Of a stretch of DNA of 28,832 nt, positions 15,301-22,095 are shown piece after piece. Position 1 is the first letter of the stretch; each line of letters opens with the position of its first letter. The notes under the pieces are model-generated. The model did not search any database. It was not told the origin of the DNA and saw nothing but the letters and a program-made list of their open reading frames with translations. Where the stretch lies: positions 1-28,832 of the IMG/VR virus record IMGVR_UViG_3300006990_000119; one strand, given 5' to 3'. The DNA comes from a virus. The translations under genes were made by a program, and so were the position numbers.

Positions 15301-15782
15301 AATGCAAAATCAATTTGCTGTTGGATACTAGTTGCATCATTTGCACTGCGTAAATCTTTGCCGTATGTCTTTTCCCATTCGTTACCTAAGCCGCCGCCTC
15401 TGTATAACTGGAAAGGACCCCAACTATCTTCTTTGCCTTTGTACTTTTGTTGATTGCCTTTTTTAACAGTACTCTGATAATTCATACCGCCTTCAGATTT
15501 CCATACTTTAACTGCTGTGTCAGGATCTACACCATGGCGATCTGCATATGCACGAATCCAAGTTTCCATTTTTTCTGGACTAATTTCTTTGTAGTCTTCA
15601 GAAAGTCCCACGTTAAACAACGTGTTTGGATCACTATTCTTTGCGGCAGTTTTGTGTAGCAGTTTAGGCTTACCGTTCATCAAACCAAGTTTTTTTGCTT
15701 GGCGTTCTGTTTCACCAGGTTTAACGTCTTTAGTTGTATTTTGTGCAGTAATACGACCTACACCAAATTCGTCTAGTTTCAT
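12327..15782 (-). CDS. giant polyvalent protein: lysozyme-like, ART-like, ParB-like and P-loop kinase modules
   Basis: 1151 residues with modules in order. (1) Short N-terminus MKLDEFGVGR. (2) Residues 70-190, a lytic-transglycosylase-like domain (KVWKSEGGMNYQ with candidate Glu97, then SWGPFQLYRGG). (3) An 11-residue amphipathic repeat, 241-275. (4) Residues 302-412, an ADP-ribosyltransferase-like domain (SLYHATYKPFLDSIMKNGL, GYVYLAKDYEVAVSHA). (5) Residues 450-535, a ParB/sulfiredoxin-like domain (IIDGHHRWLAA 498-508). (6) Residues 640-760, a conserved phage domain (FTRHFLDRVNDPRNKKPIT). (7) Residues 918-1115, a zeta-toxin/polynucleotide-kinase-like P-loop domain (FLAGGPGSGKS 924-934, IIDGTGKD 1002-1009). 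This fits the published concept of 'polyvalent proteins' that phages inject to counter the host. I/L-x-E sites at 62 and 912 mark module edges. Activities are inferred from motifs. Confidence 0.85.
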   Translation of the reverse strand: MKLDEFGVGRITAQNTTKDVKPGETERQAKKLGLMNGKPKLLHKTAAKNSDPNTLFNVGLSEDYKEISPEKMETWIRAYADRHGVDPDTAVKVWKSEGGMNYQSTVKKGNQQKYKGKEDSWGPFQLYRGGGLGNEWEKTYGKDLRSANDATSIQQQIDFALQNAAKSGWGQWYGAAKAGVKDYQGIPKKPLTTKYKPIDIVDGPTDSQIQKHIASKKPEPSLSDKITSKVSQAWDAAKPELKKTALDVAKRGGAKVLDIAKRGGEEVADVAKNISKGNINKDSWTYKNIVKPLTQDVNEEPASLYHATYKPFLDSIMKNGLGGSGAQTQWEDSKPGYVYLAKDYEVAVSHAEANEEVPDEYIDNIVVLVIDASKLDLEKLEDDPNVMDDDSTLAYNGIIPSTAFSVQLDELKIQKPDAKDTLGIKRKDMPQVKSKDYPKFLDYMRDNGVTFKKEIIPARDVKAMQDEFSDAGVIKQLKKNVELGPNTKPIILSSDNYIIDGHHRWLAAMNTGNDLNVFRVNMPAKQLYALVNKFDDVYYKDIYDETRGAISVPTSGGAINIFPHRPLKIKPSTPGKLRYEDIGSWIDNMLGHKEDDPVGDYLKMKKYLAQKAEERKRERQKRLAVPRPVAMEAVTQVDIDQLETFADKLFSKVGIDVEFTRHFLDRVNDPRNKKPITPAELTRLFKQEYKRWAKPIAQMGPGQEAVMKDLQTDINLPFALQYDRENNELDLIAKTVMRKKDFKTSNKEFAVEGYQLKLENDEDQLILHIKDTSTGERSEVRGKPNYEIDHDANDPLHKLLDQIGKSANISELMNGKTVSINPTHPSGPQSIDTVKDIMDENWEAVSGSLRNTFGNRSGTPGRAVKKSRKGATYQRGTGVYSQPNHYKPKKKQKPSMLKRAWDNVMGEAELEEGVNDPHIFKAVFLAGGPGSGKSFVAKNILGGTGLRSINSDEVYEFLMKKQGLSLDPETIFSPQGQEIRDKAKGLSRQRERTYLDGRLGLIIDGTGKDVSKYQVMAEKLKAIGYDVSMIYVNTSLEVAQQRNQQRERSLEPAKVEKMWNDVQQNLMKFQQIFGADRFHIIDNSGGLEDLDRQKNFDKVYNETQRFLNTPPKNRKAIAWIKQQKEQNDGKRSAQQSQQPSKQSDGGTTETN
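14992..15057 (-). repeat. 33-base in-frame repeat coding for an 11-residue helical unit
   Basis: Two 33-base units starting at 14992 and 15025 share the block ccaccacgtttagcaa. They encode LDVAKRGGAKV and LDIAKRGGEEV, followed by a partial third unit (ADVAKNI). An 11-residue period suggests a long amphipathic helix that could lie on a membrane or form a bundle. Confidence 0.7.
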
Positions 15783-17818
15783 TAGATCTTATTCTTTCCT
15801 GTTAGTGTTTTTGTACGCTTCGCTACCATCTTTTTTACAGGCTTAACAATATAGTCATCAATTACGCCTTCGTTCTTACTTGCACAGTGTGCTTTTTGTG
15901 AAAAACCTTTTGGATTATTGCAGTTGATGCTTGCTTTATACTTTGCACTCCATGCTTCGTCAAGTCCAATTTTATTACGTAAGTCTGCAATCATTGCAAC
16001 AACTTCCTTGTGTGCCGGACTGCCCGCAGGAAGTTTCATTCCTTTGTTGTATAATTTGTATAACAATGCGCGATCATCAGCATGCGCTGGACCCATTGGA
16101 TCGTCACAATGTTCTTTCATTTCTTTTTCTTCATCTGAACTATGACCAAAATACTTGTGTACTAGTTTGTCTAACTCAACATGGAAAGCATCCATTTCTT
16201 CTGAGCTGAGTTGTTCATTAACATCACCAAATGGATCAAAATCTAACGGAGCTCTACTGCCTTTGCGCTTGCCGCTTGCTGATGGCATTACTTTTTGGAT
16301 AATGTCGTCATCTTCATCAGGTAACGCACCTTTGTGCCATGCGTGTTTTCCTCTGCCAAAAAACTTGTCCCAGCGGTCATCATCTTCGCTAATGTCTTTG
16401 TCTATACCCTTACTTGCTGTGCCACCACGCTTACGCTGTTGTGCTAGTTCGCTGTATGCTTCTTGTATACCATCATTATATGTCGCAAGTAATCCCATGT
16501 AGCGATCAAAGCTATCCTGTATGCCTTTAGCGTCTTTTACTTTAGCAAGGTTAGAAACAGTTGATGCCATTTCACTGACTTGTTTAAGCGCACTGCTAAT
16601 ACTCATTGTACCAATACCGCGAATAGCGATAACACTGTTCATTGGATCTTCTTTATTAAAATCAGTAATTTCTTCTTTCACACCAAATGCTTTGCCTTGC
16701 CATTCAGCACTTTCTTTTTCAGTTTTGATAGGACCACCTTTAGCCCAAGTATGGCAACTTCTTGCACTGTGACATTTAAAGTGATGCATCCAACAATAGC
16801 CTAGTTCGCCGTCATCATCAAATGTATCACCAGGCAAACAATCCTTCATACGTTCACTAATGTCAAATGCTACACATTTTCCGCAGTTACTAGCACGTGC
16901 AGCTTCTTCGGTTGTATTCCAGTACTCGCCGATGTCTTTCCAATAATCACCCGGAACATCAACATTAAGTGGACCATAGTTAAACTGCTTAATAGTTCTG
17001 TCTCTGTTCTCTGTATTAACTGCTAGGTCTTGTGTAGCAACTGGACATGCTAGTTCTGCCTCAGTAATGGGCAAACTATGACCACCTTCCATAATTGCTT
17101 GGTATAGTGTCTGTCGTCTCTGTTTCATGTTAACGTTCTCCACAAGTGCATCAACTCTTGCACATGCCTCTACAATGTATGCATCATCTGCACCCATTTC
17201 AATAAGTTGTTCTAGTATTTCATCTGCACGAATCAATTGTTCTACAATCTTCTTAGACATCGTGCTGTGTGTTTTTGGATCATAGCGTCCAAATAAATCT
17301 GTAATCATAGCCTTTTGTGTTTCGCTGTCTGCTCTTGCAAAGTTTGCACGAAACTCACTAGCACTGCGCATAGGCTTGCCCAGTACATTAAAGTCCAATG
17401 TAGGTACAGTGATAATGTAGCCATGCTTGTCAAAGCCCTGCATGTCTTTACTTGCTGGCTGATAATAACTTGGACTACCATCTTTCTTGGGTTTGAATGA
17501 GAAGCGAGGATCCTCTGCCATGTCTTTGTCACTGACTGCAAACAACGCTATTGTGTTTTGGGGATTGAAGTTGTCTGTAATTTCAGTTGCTTGGTATGGA
17601 TTTTTTACTTGTACCACACGGCTTGGATCGACACCTGTAAGTGCCATCATTGCTCGCTTCTCGTCAAATGTGAATGGGGACTTTGGGGGATCTACCTTAT
17701 TACTGGTAGCAATGTATACACGATTCTTACCGAAACGCTTTACAAGAGCATCGTAAACACTCTTATGACCTTTATGAAACGGGTGAAAACGACCCGGGTA
17801 GATTACTACTGTATCCAT
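15782..17818 (-). CDS. nucleotidyltransferase fused to Cys-rich phage head-type domains
   Basis: 678 residues. Residues 1-160 form an HxGH nucleotidyltransferase of the NMNAT/cytidylyltransferase type: VVIYPGRFHPFHKGHKS (4-20, with HKGH 15-18) and RSASEFR (151-157), in the place of the ISSTxxR motif. Residues 255-365 hold a conserved phage domain (CPVATQDLAVNTENRDR, SNCGKCVAFDI, LGYCWMHHFKCHSARSCHTW) with many Cys and His likely to bind zinc. A helical middle follows, then a C-terminal INCNNPKGFSQKAHC motif. I-T-E253 then Ala and L-D-E621 then Ala lie exactly at module joints and fit prohead-protease sites. Its stop overlaps the next start as TAATG. An AGGGA site and late box precede it. The nucleotide substrate is unknown. 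Confidence 0.8.
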   Translation of the reverse strand: MDTVVIYPGRFHPFHKGHKSVYDALVKRFGKNRVYIATSNKVDPPKSPFTFDEKRAMMALTGVDPSRVVQVKNPYQATEITDNFNPQNTIALFAVSDKDMAEDPRFSFKPKKDGSPSYYQPASKDMQGFDKHGYIITVPTLDFNVLGKPMRSASEFRANFARADSETQKAMITDLFGRYDPKTHSTMSKKIVEQLIRADEILEQLIEMGADDAYIVEACARVDALVENVNMKQRRQTLYQAIMEGGHSLPITEAELACPVATQDLAVNTENRDRTIKQFNYGPLNVDVPGDYWKDIGEYWNTTEEAARASNCGKCVAFDISERMKDCLPGDTFDDDGELGYCWMHHFKCHSARSCHTWAKGGPIKTEKESAEWQGKAFGVKEEITDFNKEDPMNSVIAIRGIGTMSISSALKQVSEMASTVSNLAKVKDAKGIQDSFDRYMGLLATYNDGIQEAYSELAQQRKRGGTASKGIDKDISEDDDRWDKFFGRGKHAWHKGALPDEDDDIIQKVMPSASGKRKGSRAPLDFDPFGDVNEQLSSEEMDAFHVELDKLVHKYFGHSSDEEKEMKEHCDDPMGPAHADDRALLYKLYNKGMKLPAGSPAHKEVVAMIADLRNKIGLDEAWSAKYKASINCNNPKGFSQKAHCASKNEGVIDDYIVKPVKKMVAKRTKTLTGKNKI

Positions 17819-17841
17819 TGTTGGTATCCCTAAACACAGTG

Positions 17842-17849
17842 TATTTATG
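17842..17849 (-). promoter_or_regulatory. late-type promoter box CATAAATA
   Basis: Minus strand CATAAATA, one mismatch to the T4 late consensus, lies 24 bases before ATG 17818 in the only gap of this area. It would drive the two giant genes. Confidence 0.5.
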
Positions 17850-17851
17850 CA

Positions 17852-18304
17852 CTAAAGATTTTCAAGTAGCCAAATATAAACAGGTGTTTCAAACTTAAGA
17901 GTTGTACGTCCATTCCAACTAAGTTTAGTTGCATCAAACCCTGTTGATGATACACCGTTAGGATCAGTTGATTCATATACTAGTGTTTCTTTATCTAACA
18001 ATTGAAAGAAGTCTAATTCAATATCATCGAATGCAATTTTGTCTATTTCTACTCTTTTATCTAGTTCAATCGCGCCACTCGAGTCTATTACAATATCATT
18101 TATTGCATCTTTATTATTATATTCTATTGTTAGTGTGTGCGCTTGATCTTCTTCTAGTTCTATATCAAATTCTATTTCCTGGCTCTCGCTACAAAAATCA
18201 CTAAACTGTGGATACCCGTTAACACTTATATTAACATACGGATGTTCGTTAACAGCATTGTGTGTAACAACACCCAAGTCAATCTTTACATTAATTGTTT
18301 CCAT
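17852..18304 (-). CDS. beta-rich protein with two similar halves, unknown
   Basis: 150 acidic residues with many beta-strands (VNISVNGYPQF, EIEFDIELEED, HTLTIEYNN, DIVIDSSGAIEL) and a C-terminal LSWNGRTTLKFETPVYIWLL. This looks like a carbohydrate-binding or fibre-type jelly-roll. No enzyme motif is seen. Its ATG overlaps the stop of the glycosyltransferase gene by 14 bases, which suggests a shared role with the sugar-handling genes, such as binding or decorating virion glycans (inference). Confidence 0.65.
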   Translation of the reverse strand: METINVKIDLGVVTHNAVNEHPYVNISVNGYPQFSDFCSESQEIEFDIELEEDQAHTLTIEYNNKDAINDIVIDSSGAIELDKRVEIDKIAFDDIELDFFQLLDKETLVYESTDPNGVSSTGFDATKLSWNGRTTLKFETPVYIWLLENL

Positions 18305-18968
18305 TTTTCAATGCTCCCATGTCTGGCTGGAATCTATGAGTTCCAACATGCTCTAGTCCGATGCTTGTATCTGCCCAAATCTTGCCACCTAGTTCTCGCC
18401 AGCGTCTACAAAAACTCCAATCCTCAGTTAAGTATCTTCCTTGACTATCAATAGTACACTGGAAGAAATCATATTGATTGGCATTTTCTTGTTCACTTAA
18501 ACCAATTTGATCTACATAAGGAGTTGCGCCTGCTTCAATCATACGTTCAAATACTTGACGTTTGATTAACATAAAGCCTGTACCTATTGTACCTACTTCA
18601 ACCAAGTCGCCTTCACTTTTTCCATTTTTTAATGCATTAACAACCATCTTAGGCGGCAATACTTTTTGTGGATAAATGCCACCTACAATGTTCAAGTTAT
18701 GCGAAACAAGTTTTACAACGTCTGCTGGATTAAATCTTATATCAGCATCTACAAACATTAAGTGTGTACAGTCTCCGCTTAGAAACTTTGCCGCACAACT
18801 GTTGCGAGCTCTGTTGACATTGCTTTCGTTACTGAGTGTATCAATTTGAAAGTCTAACCCATTTTGCATTGCCATAATAGTCCATTGCAAGTAACTACTA
18901 AAACATACTTCAGTAATTTGTCCGCCGTAACAAGGTGTTAAAAAATGTATCTTGGGTTGCTTTTCCAT
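18291..18968 (-). CDS. GT-A-fold glycosyltransferase
   Basis: 225 residues from ATG 18968, which lies one base beyond the previous stop; a longer reading to 19022 would overlap that gene. KIHFLTPCYGGQITE (6-20) is the first strand of a GT-A nucleotide-sugar fold. HLMFVDADIRFNPADV (69-84) carries the metal-binding DxD (Asp74/Asp76). IGTGFMLIKRQVFE and EDWSFCRRWRELGG match the acceptor-side and catalytic regions of family-2-like enzymes. Likely targets are phage DNA, virion proteins or the host surface; the substrate cannot be told. Confidence 0.8.
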   Translation of the reverse strand: MEKQPKIHFLTPCYGGQITEVCFSSYLQWTIMAMQNGLDFQIDTLSNESNVNRARNSCAAKFLSGDCTHLMFVDADIRFNPADVVKLVSHNLNIVGGIYPQKVLPPKMVVNALKNGKSEGDLVEVGTIGTGFMLIKRQVFERMIEAGATPYVDQIGLSEQENANQYDFFQCTIDSQGRYLTEDWSFCRRWRELGGKIWADTSIGLEHVGTHRFQPDMGALKNGNN

Positions 18969-18969
18969 A

Positions 18970-20181
18970 TTAATATTCCAATTGGTTGAGTAATTTGTTG
19001 ATTCTATTTGCTTTGGGAGCAAGGAAATGTCTTTGATTGTGATATAATGTATCTGCTAACAGTGTTTGCATTCTAATATGATGTTTATGATCAAGTATAG
19101 ATATATCGTAACTTATTTTTAAAAGCTCGCTCATTCGTATTCTATGGTCAGTTTGTAAATCATATGATTCTTTTATTACATCCTGGAATGTTTTATATCC
19201 TAAATCTTTAAGTAACGCCAGACTACCGGGATTTCCAATAATAATAAACGGCTGTAAGTTAAGTATAGGTTTGAAAGTTTTTTCTGTTAAAAAACATGTA
19301 TTGTTATCAAAATGAGTTTCAACTACAAAATTAAAGTATGCATTCTGATAAAAGTCTTGATTGATAAGTTTGTGATTATTATGTTCTTTGTCAGACAAAT
19401 CATCACATCTGTAAGGCATATGTAATTCAAAACTTAATAAATCTGTCTCTAATGTATCATCAAAATCTATCCAGTCGCTAATGTCATCGACTCCACTGTG
19501 GCTTGTTTCGTATTTGTATCCTGTGTAACTGAAGTATGCATCTCCGGTAATATTCAAATTATGTATAAAACTTGCATAAATTTTACGCCATACTTTATCG
19601 GCACGTATTAAACAAGTAAATTTTTTATCTCTTTTTTCTGCGCTAACAGTCTTTACATACAAAGGATCTCGTTGCATTAAGTGTAAGTATCTATAATAAA
19701 CTTCGTCATCTGGAAAGTATACAAATGAAGGTTTGTTTCTTAGTTTGTAATTTGCTGTAACAAACTTTACTTGATCCAGTGTTAAACTGTGCGTTTGTAA
19801 CATTCTATCCATACTAGTATAAATTTCTGGATCTGGATTGTCACCTTCACTGTAGTAAAACAGCAAACGAAAATCTCCGCGTTTTAATCTTGCAAGACTT
19901 GCAGGATCCATTAATGCTATGTAATCAATTTCTGGATCAAAAAAATTTAAATTTATTGGATAGTACGCACTTGTTGTTGTTGCAATATAATCACTTACTA
20001 GTCTACAGTCTTGTGGTATTTTGTCAAGTTTACAATATTTTAAAAATCTAAACTCGTAACTAAACGGAGGAGTAATGCATAAGTCGTACCATTCTTGTGT
20101 ACCGGGAACTATTGTTAAGTTTTTAACAAGATTTGGAACGAATCCGTGTTCGTTTGCATTATCGAATAGCCATGTTATCAT
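18970..20181 (-). CDS. probable glycosyltransferase (fucosyltransferase/exostosin-like C-terminus)
   Basis: 403 residues. The C-terminal part has CFLTEKTFKPILNLQPFIII followed by GNPGSLALLKDLGYKTF, the pattern 'TEKxxxxxxxxxPFIIxG..G....L+.LGY+TF' of GT10/exostosin-like enzymes and of similar phage proteins. The N-terminal half is not recognisable (perhaps the acceptor-binding lobe). A one-base gap separates it from the next glycosyltransferase, so the two probably work as a pair. An AAGGACC site precedes ATG 20181. Confidence 0.65.
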   Translation of the reverse strand: MITWLFDNANEHGFVPNLVKNLTIVPGTQEWYDLCITPPFSYEFRFLKYCKLDKIPQDCRLVSDYIATTTSAYYPINLNFFDPEIDYIALMDPASLARLKRGDFRLLFYYSEGDNPDPEIYTSMDRMLQTHSLTLDQVKFVTANYKLRNKPSFVYFPDDEVYYRYLHLMQRDPLYVKTVSAEKRDKKFTCLIRADKVWRKIYASFIHNLNITGDAYFSYTGYKYETSHSGVDDISDWIDFDDTLETDLLSFELHMPYRCDDLSDKEHNNHKLINQDFYQNAYFNFVVETHFDNNTCFLTEKTFKPILNLQPFIIIGNPGSLALLKDLGYKTFQDVIKESYDLQTDHRIRMSELLKISYDISILDHKHHIRMQTLLADTLYHNQRHFLAPKANRINKLLNQLEY

Positions 20182-20194
20182 CGAATGTTGGTCC

Positions 20195-20452
20195 TTATTG
20201 ACCGGTAACTTCTACTGTAAAATCTTCTATATGAGGCATAAGGCTGTCGCAAATTGCCTCTACCATTTTTTCGTTTAATTCTTCACTTAGCGTAAATTCA
20301 ATACTGTGTCCGAGTTCTGTTTCATACACAGTAGCATCCATGCCATCTTCGCTCTCAGTTAAACTTTCATTAACAAAATGCTCAACTGCAAGTGCAAACT
20401 TGTCAATTGTACTTTCGTCTAGTTCTTTTACTGTAAAGCGAATATAATCCAT
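20195..20452 (-). CDS. small acidic protein, unknown
   Basis: 85 residues, acidic and of mixed alpha/beta character (MDYIRFTVKELDESTIDKFA, HSIEFTLSEELNEKMVEAI). No family is recognised. It overlaps the preceding stop by one base (TAATG) and leads into the glycosyltransferase after a 13-base gap. Confidence 0.65.
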   Translation of the reverse strand: MDYIRFTVKELDESTIDKFALAVEHFVNESLTESEDGMDATVYETELGHSIEFTLSEELNEKMVEAICDSLMPHIEDFTVEVTGQ

Positions 20453-20826
20453 TAGTGTGCCATATATACATTGTTGATTGTACCAGCAGTAAAATCACTT
20501 ACTGCAATACGTACCCAAACAAAGTTACCTGTAAAGTTATTGAGGTAACTGTTTGTAACTGCACTACTGCCGTCACTTGTAACTACACTTGCAATATCTA
20601 CCCAGTCTGTACTAGTAGGTGCTTTTTGCAGTGTGCCCTGTATTTTAACTGTGCCTATCAAACTAGTAACACGAGTTTGCACTGTGTGTACACCATCACT
20701 AAATCCATAGTAACCGTCACCTTTAAAGTCGTCACTGTTAAACGCTGTTGCAGTCCCGTCATAGTTGCCCGATTCGGTACCGAACGTTGTTGTTGCTAAT
20801 AATGTTACACTAGTTGTTGCTGGCAT
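20452..20826 (-). CDS. putative virion beta-sandwich protein
   Basis: 124 residues, rich in Thr, Ser, Gly and Val with no charged helix. Strands alternate regularly, and the final NFVWVRIAVSDFTAGTINNV is a motif common in small structural proteins of T4-like marine phages. It is probably a minor virion protein or a fibre accessory. It sits two bases after the small gene upstream and shares its late promoter. Confidence 0.7.
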   Translation of the reverse strand: MPATTSVTLLATTTFGTESGNYDGTATAFNSDDFKGDGYYGFSDGVHTVQTRVTSLIGTVKIQGTLQKAPTSTDWVDIASVVTSDGSSAVTNSYLNNFTGNFVWVRIAVSDFTAGTINNVYMAH

Positions 20827-20828
20827 TG

Positions 20829-20993
20829 TTATTCCTGAATAATTTCTACTACTTTGCCTGCACCTGCTAGTTCGCCGATCACTGCTTCTAGTTGTGCAAG
20901 TACTTCTGGATCAAGTGGCGGAGTTGCTTCTTGATTGTCTCTAAGTAATTCACTAACTTTGATTACTAACATTTGTTCGTTGAGTTTTGCCAT
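20829..20993 (-). CDS. 54-residue acidic protein, short gene behind a late promoter
   Basis: ATG 20993 has a perfect TAAGGAG site and a late-type box 19 bases upstream; the frame closes with TAA at 20829-20831. The product begins MAKLNEQMLVIKVSELLRD, then has a Pro-rich turn and a helix (EVLAQLEAVIGELAG). No family is recognised. The strong start signals and tight spacing to the next gene make it a convincing small gene. Confidence 0.75.
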   Translation of the reverse strand: MAKLNEQMLVIKVSELLRDNQEATPPLDPEVLAQLEAVIGELAGAGKVVEIIQE

Positions 20994-21011
20994 AATATAC
21001 TCCTTATTGTA

Positions 21012-21019
21012 TATTTATG
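21012..21019 (-). promoter_or_regulatory. late-type promoter box CATAAATA
   Basis: Minus strand CATAAATA is followed by TACAATAAGGAG, 19 bases before ATG 20993. The layout matches the boxes at 17842 and 2595. It would drive the virion-type genes and the two glycosyltransferases. Confidence 0.55.
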
Positions 21020-21020
21020 C

Positions 21021-21833
21021 TCAAACAGTATCTCCAGTTTTAGTAATCATGACACGTTTTTTAAGTTCTTCTTGTTTTCTAATATTTTCACGAGCATCGT
21101 CTGTAATTTCTACAGTTTCATGATCCCAGTTATCATAATTGTCTGTGCCTCGTACAAGCAATCCACTAAAACGTTCTCCTGTTTTTTCCATACTACACGG
21201 AATATAGTCTAGTATAATACCAATTCTGTTATCAGTACTTGTGTTAGGTCCCGACTTGTGTGCCGTGTGATAGTGAAACATTGCCATTTCGCCTGCACGA
21301 AGTGGAACATTTACAACTGTACTTTTATCAAAGTCGTCTGTGATACTCTGTGTTGCACTTAGTATACTTGTTTCGTCTTGTGTTTCTTTGTGTGTTAAAT
21401 CGCCCCAATTGTGACTACCTGGAATAAACTCTAAACATCCGTTTTCTTCTGTAACATCTGTTAAAGCAAGCCAACAAATTACGTAAGGCTTTTTAAGATA
21501 TTTCATATATGCATCATCTTGATGCCAAGCTGCATGTGTAGTACCATCCGGCTTTTTATCTCGCAAACTCATATTCCACAAGAGTATATCTTCTCCGGCT
21601 ACATCTTCAACTGCATCTAGTATACTCTCACGTTTTCCTAAACGATCCATAAATCCTGCAATATGATTGGCTTTAAAATCTAAACTATTCACAAGATCCG
21701 GGTATGCTTCACTAAATTCATTCAGTTCTTGTCTTACTGCATTTGCTTCTTCGGGTGTCATAACACTAACACCTCCAACAAATCCATCTTGTTCTAATTT
21801 GTTTATTTGTTCCTGTGTTAGTAATTTAAGCAT
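21021..21833 (-). CDS. phytanoyl-CoA-dioxygenase-like Fe(II)/2-oxoglutarate oxygenase
   Basis: 270 residues from ATG 21833; a GTG at 21851 is the alternative, but the ATG overlaps the previous stop by 8 bases. The facial-triad motif is HQD (His104-Asp106 in AAWHQDDAYM) with His192 in YHTAHKSGPN, plus Arg203 (DNRIGI) for 2-oxoglutarate. NGCLEFIPGSHNWGD (131-145) is the signature of the PhyH family. Members hydroxylate small molecules, lipids or modified bases; the substrate here is unknown. Such genes are common in marine T4-like phages. Confidence 0.85.
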   Translation of the reverse strand: MLKLLTQEQINKLEQDGFVGGVSVMTPEEANAVRQELNEFSEAYPDLVNSLDFKANHIAGFMDRLGKRESILDAVEDVAGEDILLWNMSLRDKKPDGTTHAAWHQDDAYMKYLKKPYVICWLALTDVTEENGCLEFIPGSHNWGDLTHKETQDETSILSATQSITDDFDKSTVVNVPLRAGEMAMFHYHTAHKSGPNTSTDNRIGIILDYIPCSMEKTGERFSGLLVRGTDNYDNWDHETVEITDDARENIRKQEELKKRVMITKTGDTV

Positions 21834-22095
21834 GCTTTGGTTTGCGTCCACGCTTTTTATATTCTTTAGTTGTACCGTCAGATTTTATATTATATGCTTT
21901 AGCAAAACGCTCTGGAGTCATGCCTTCAATATCATTGATTGCTTCTGCAGGCATACCAGGATACCAATAAACATCTTTTTTAATAAAAATATCTTTGCCG
22001 CCGAGACCTTTAGATTTTACATTTGCATATACAATAGTATTATCATTTACTAGATTACGTTCTACTAGTGTAGCGAGTAGTGATTCATTCATCAT
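21826..22095 (-). CDS. small protein with basic C-terminus, unknown
   Basis: 89 residues (a second ATG at 22092 is equally possible). There is a helical front (NESLLATLVERNLV), a middle of mixed strands and a basic end with KKRGRKPKHA, which resembles an AT-hook core (RGRKP) for minor-groove DNA binding. It overlaps the previous stop by 11 bases. Function is not known. Confidence 0.6.
   Translation of the reverse strand: MMNESLLATLVERNLVNDNTIVYANVKSKGLGGKDIFIKKDVYWYPGMPAEAINDIEGMTPERFAKAYNIKSDGTTKEYKKRGRKPKHA

Noticed and set aside
12150-17833. Many plus-strand frames opposite the two giant proteins.
   Set aside because: The minus-strand frames carry clear domain motifs, and the opposite frames look like antisense shadows rich in Ser, Leu and Cys.
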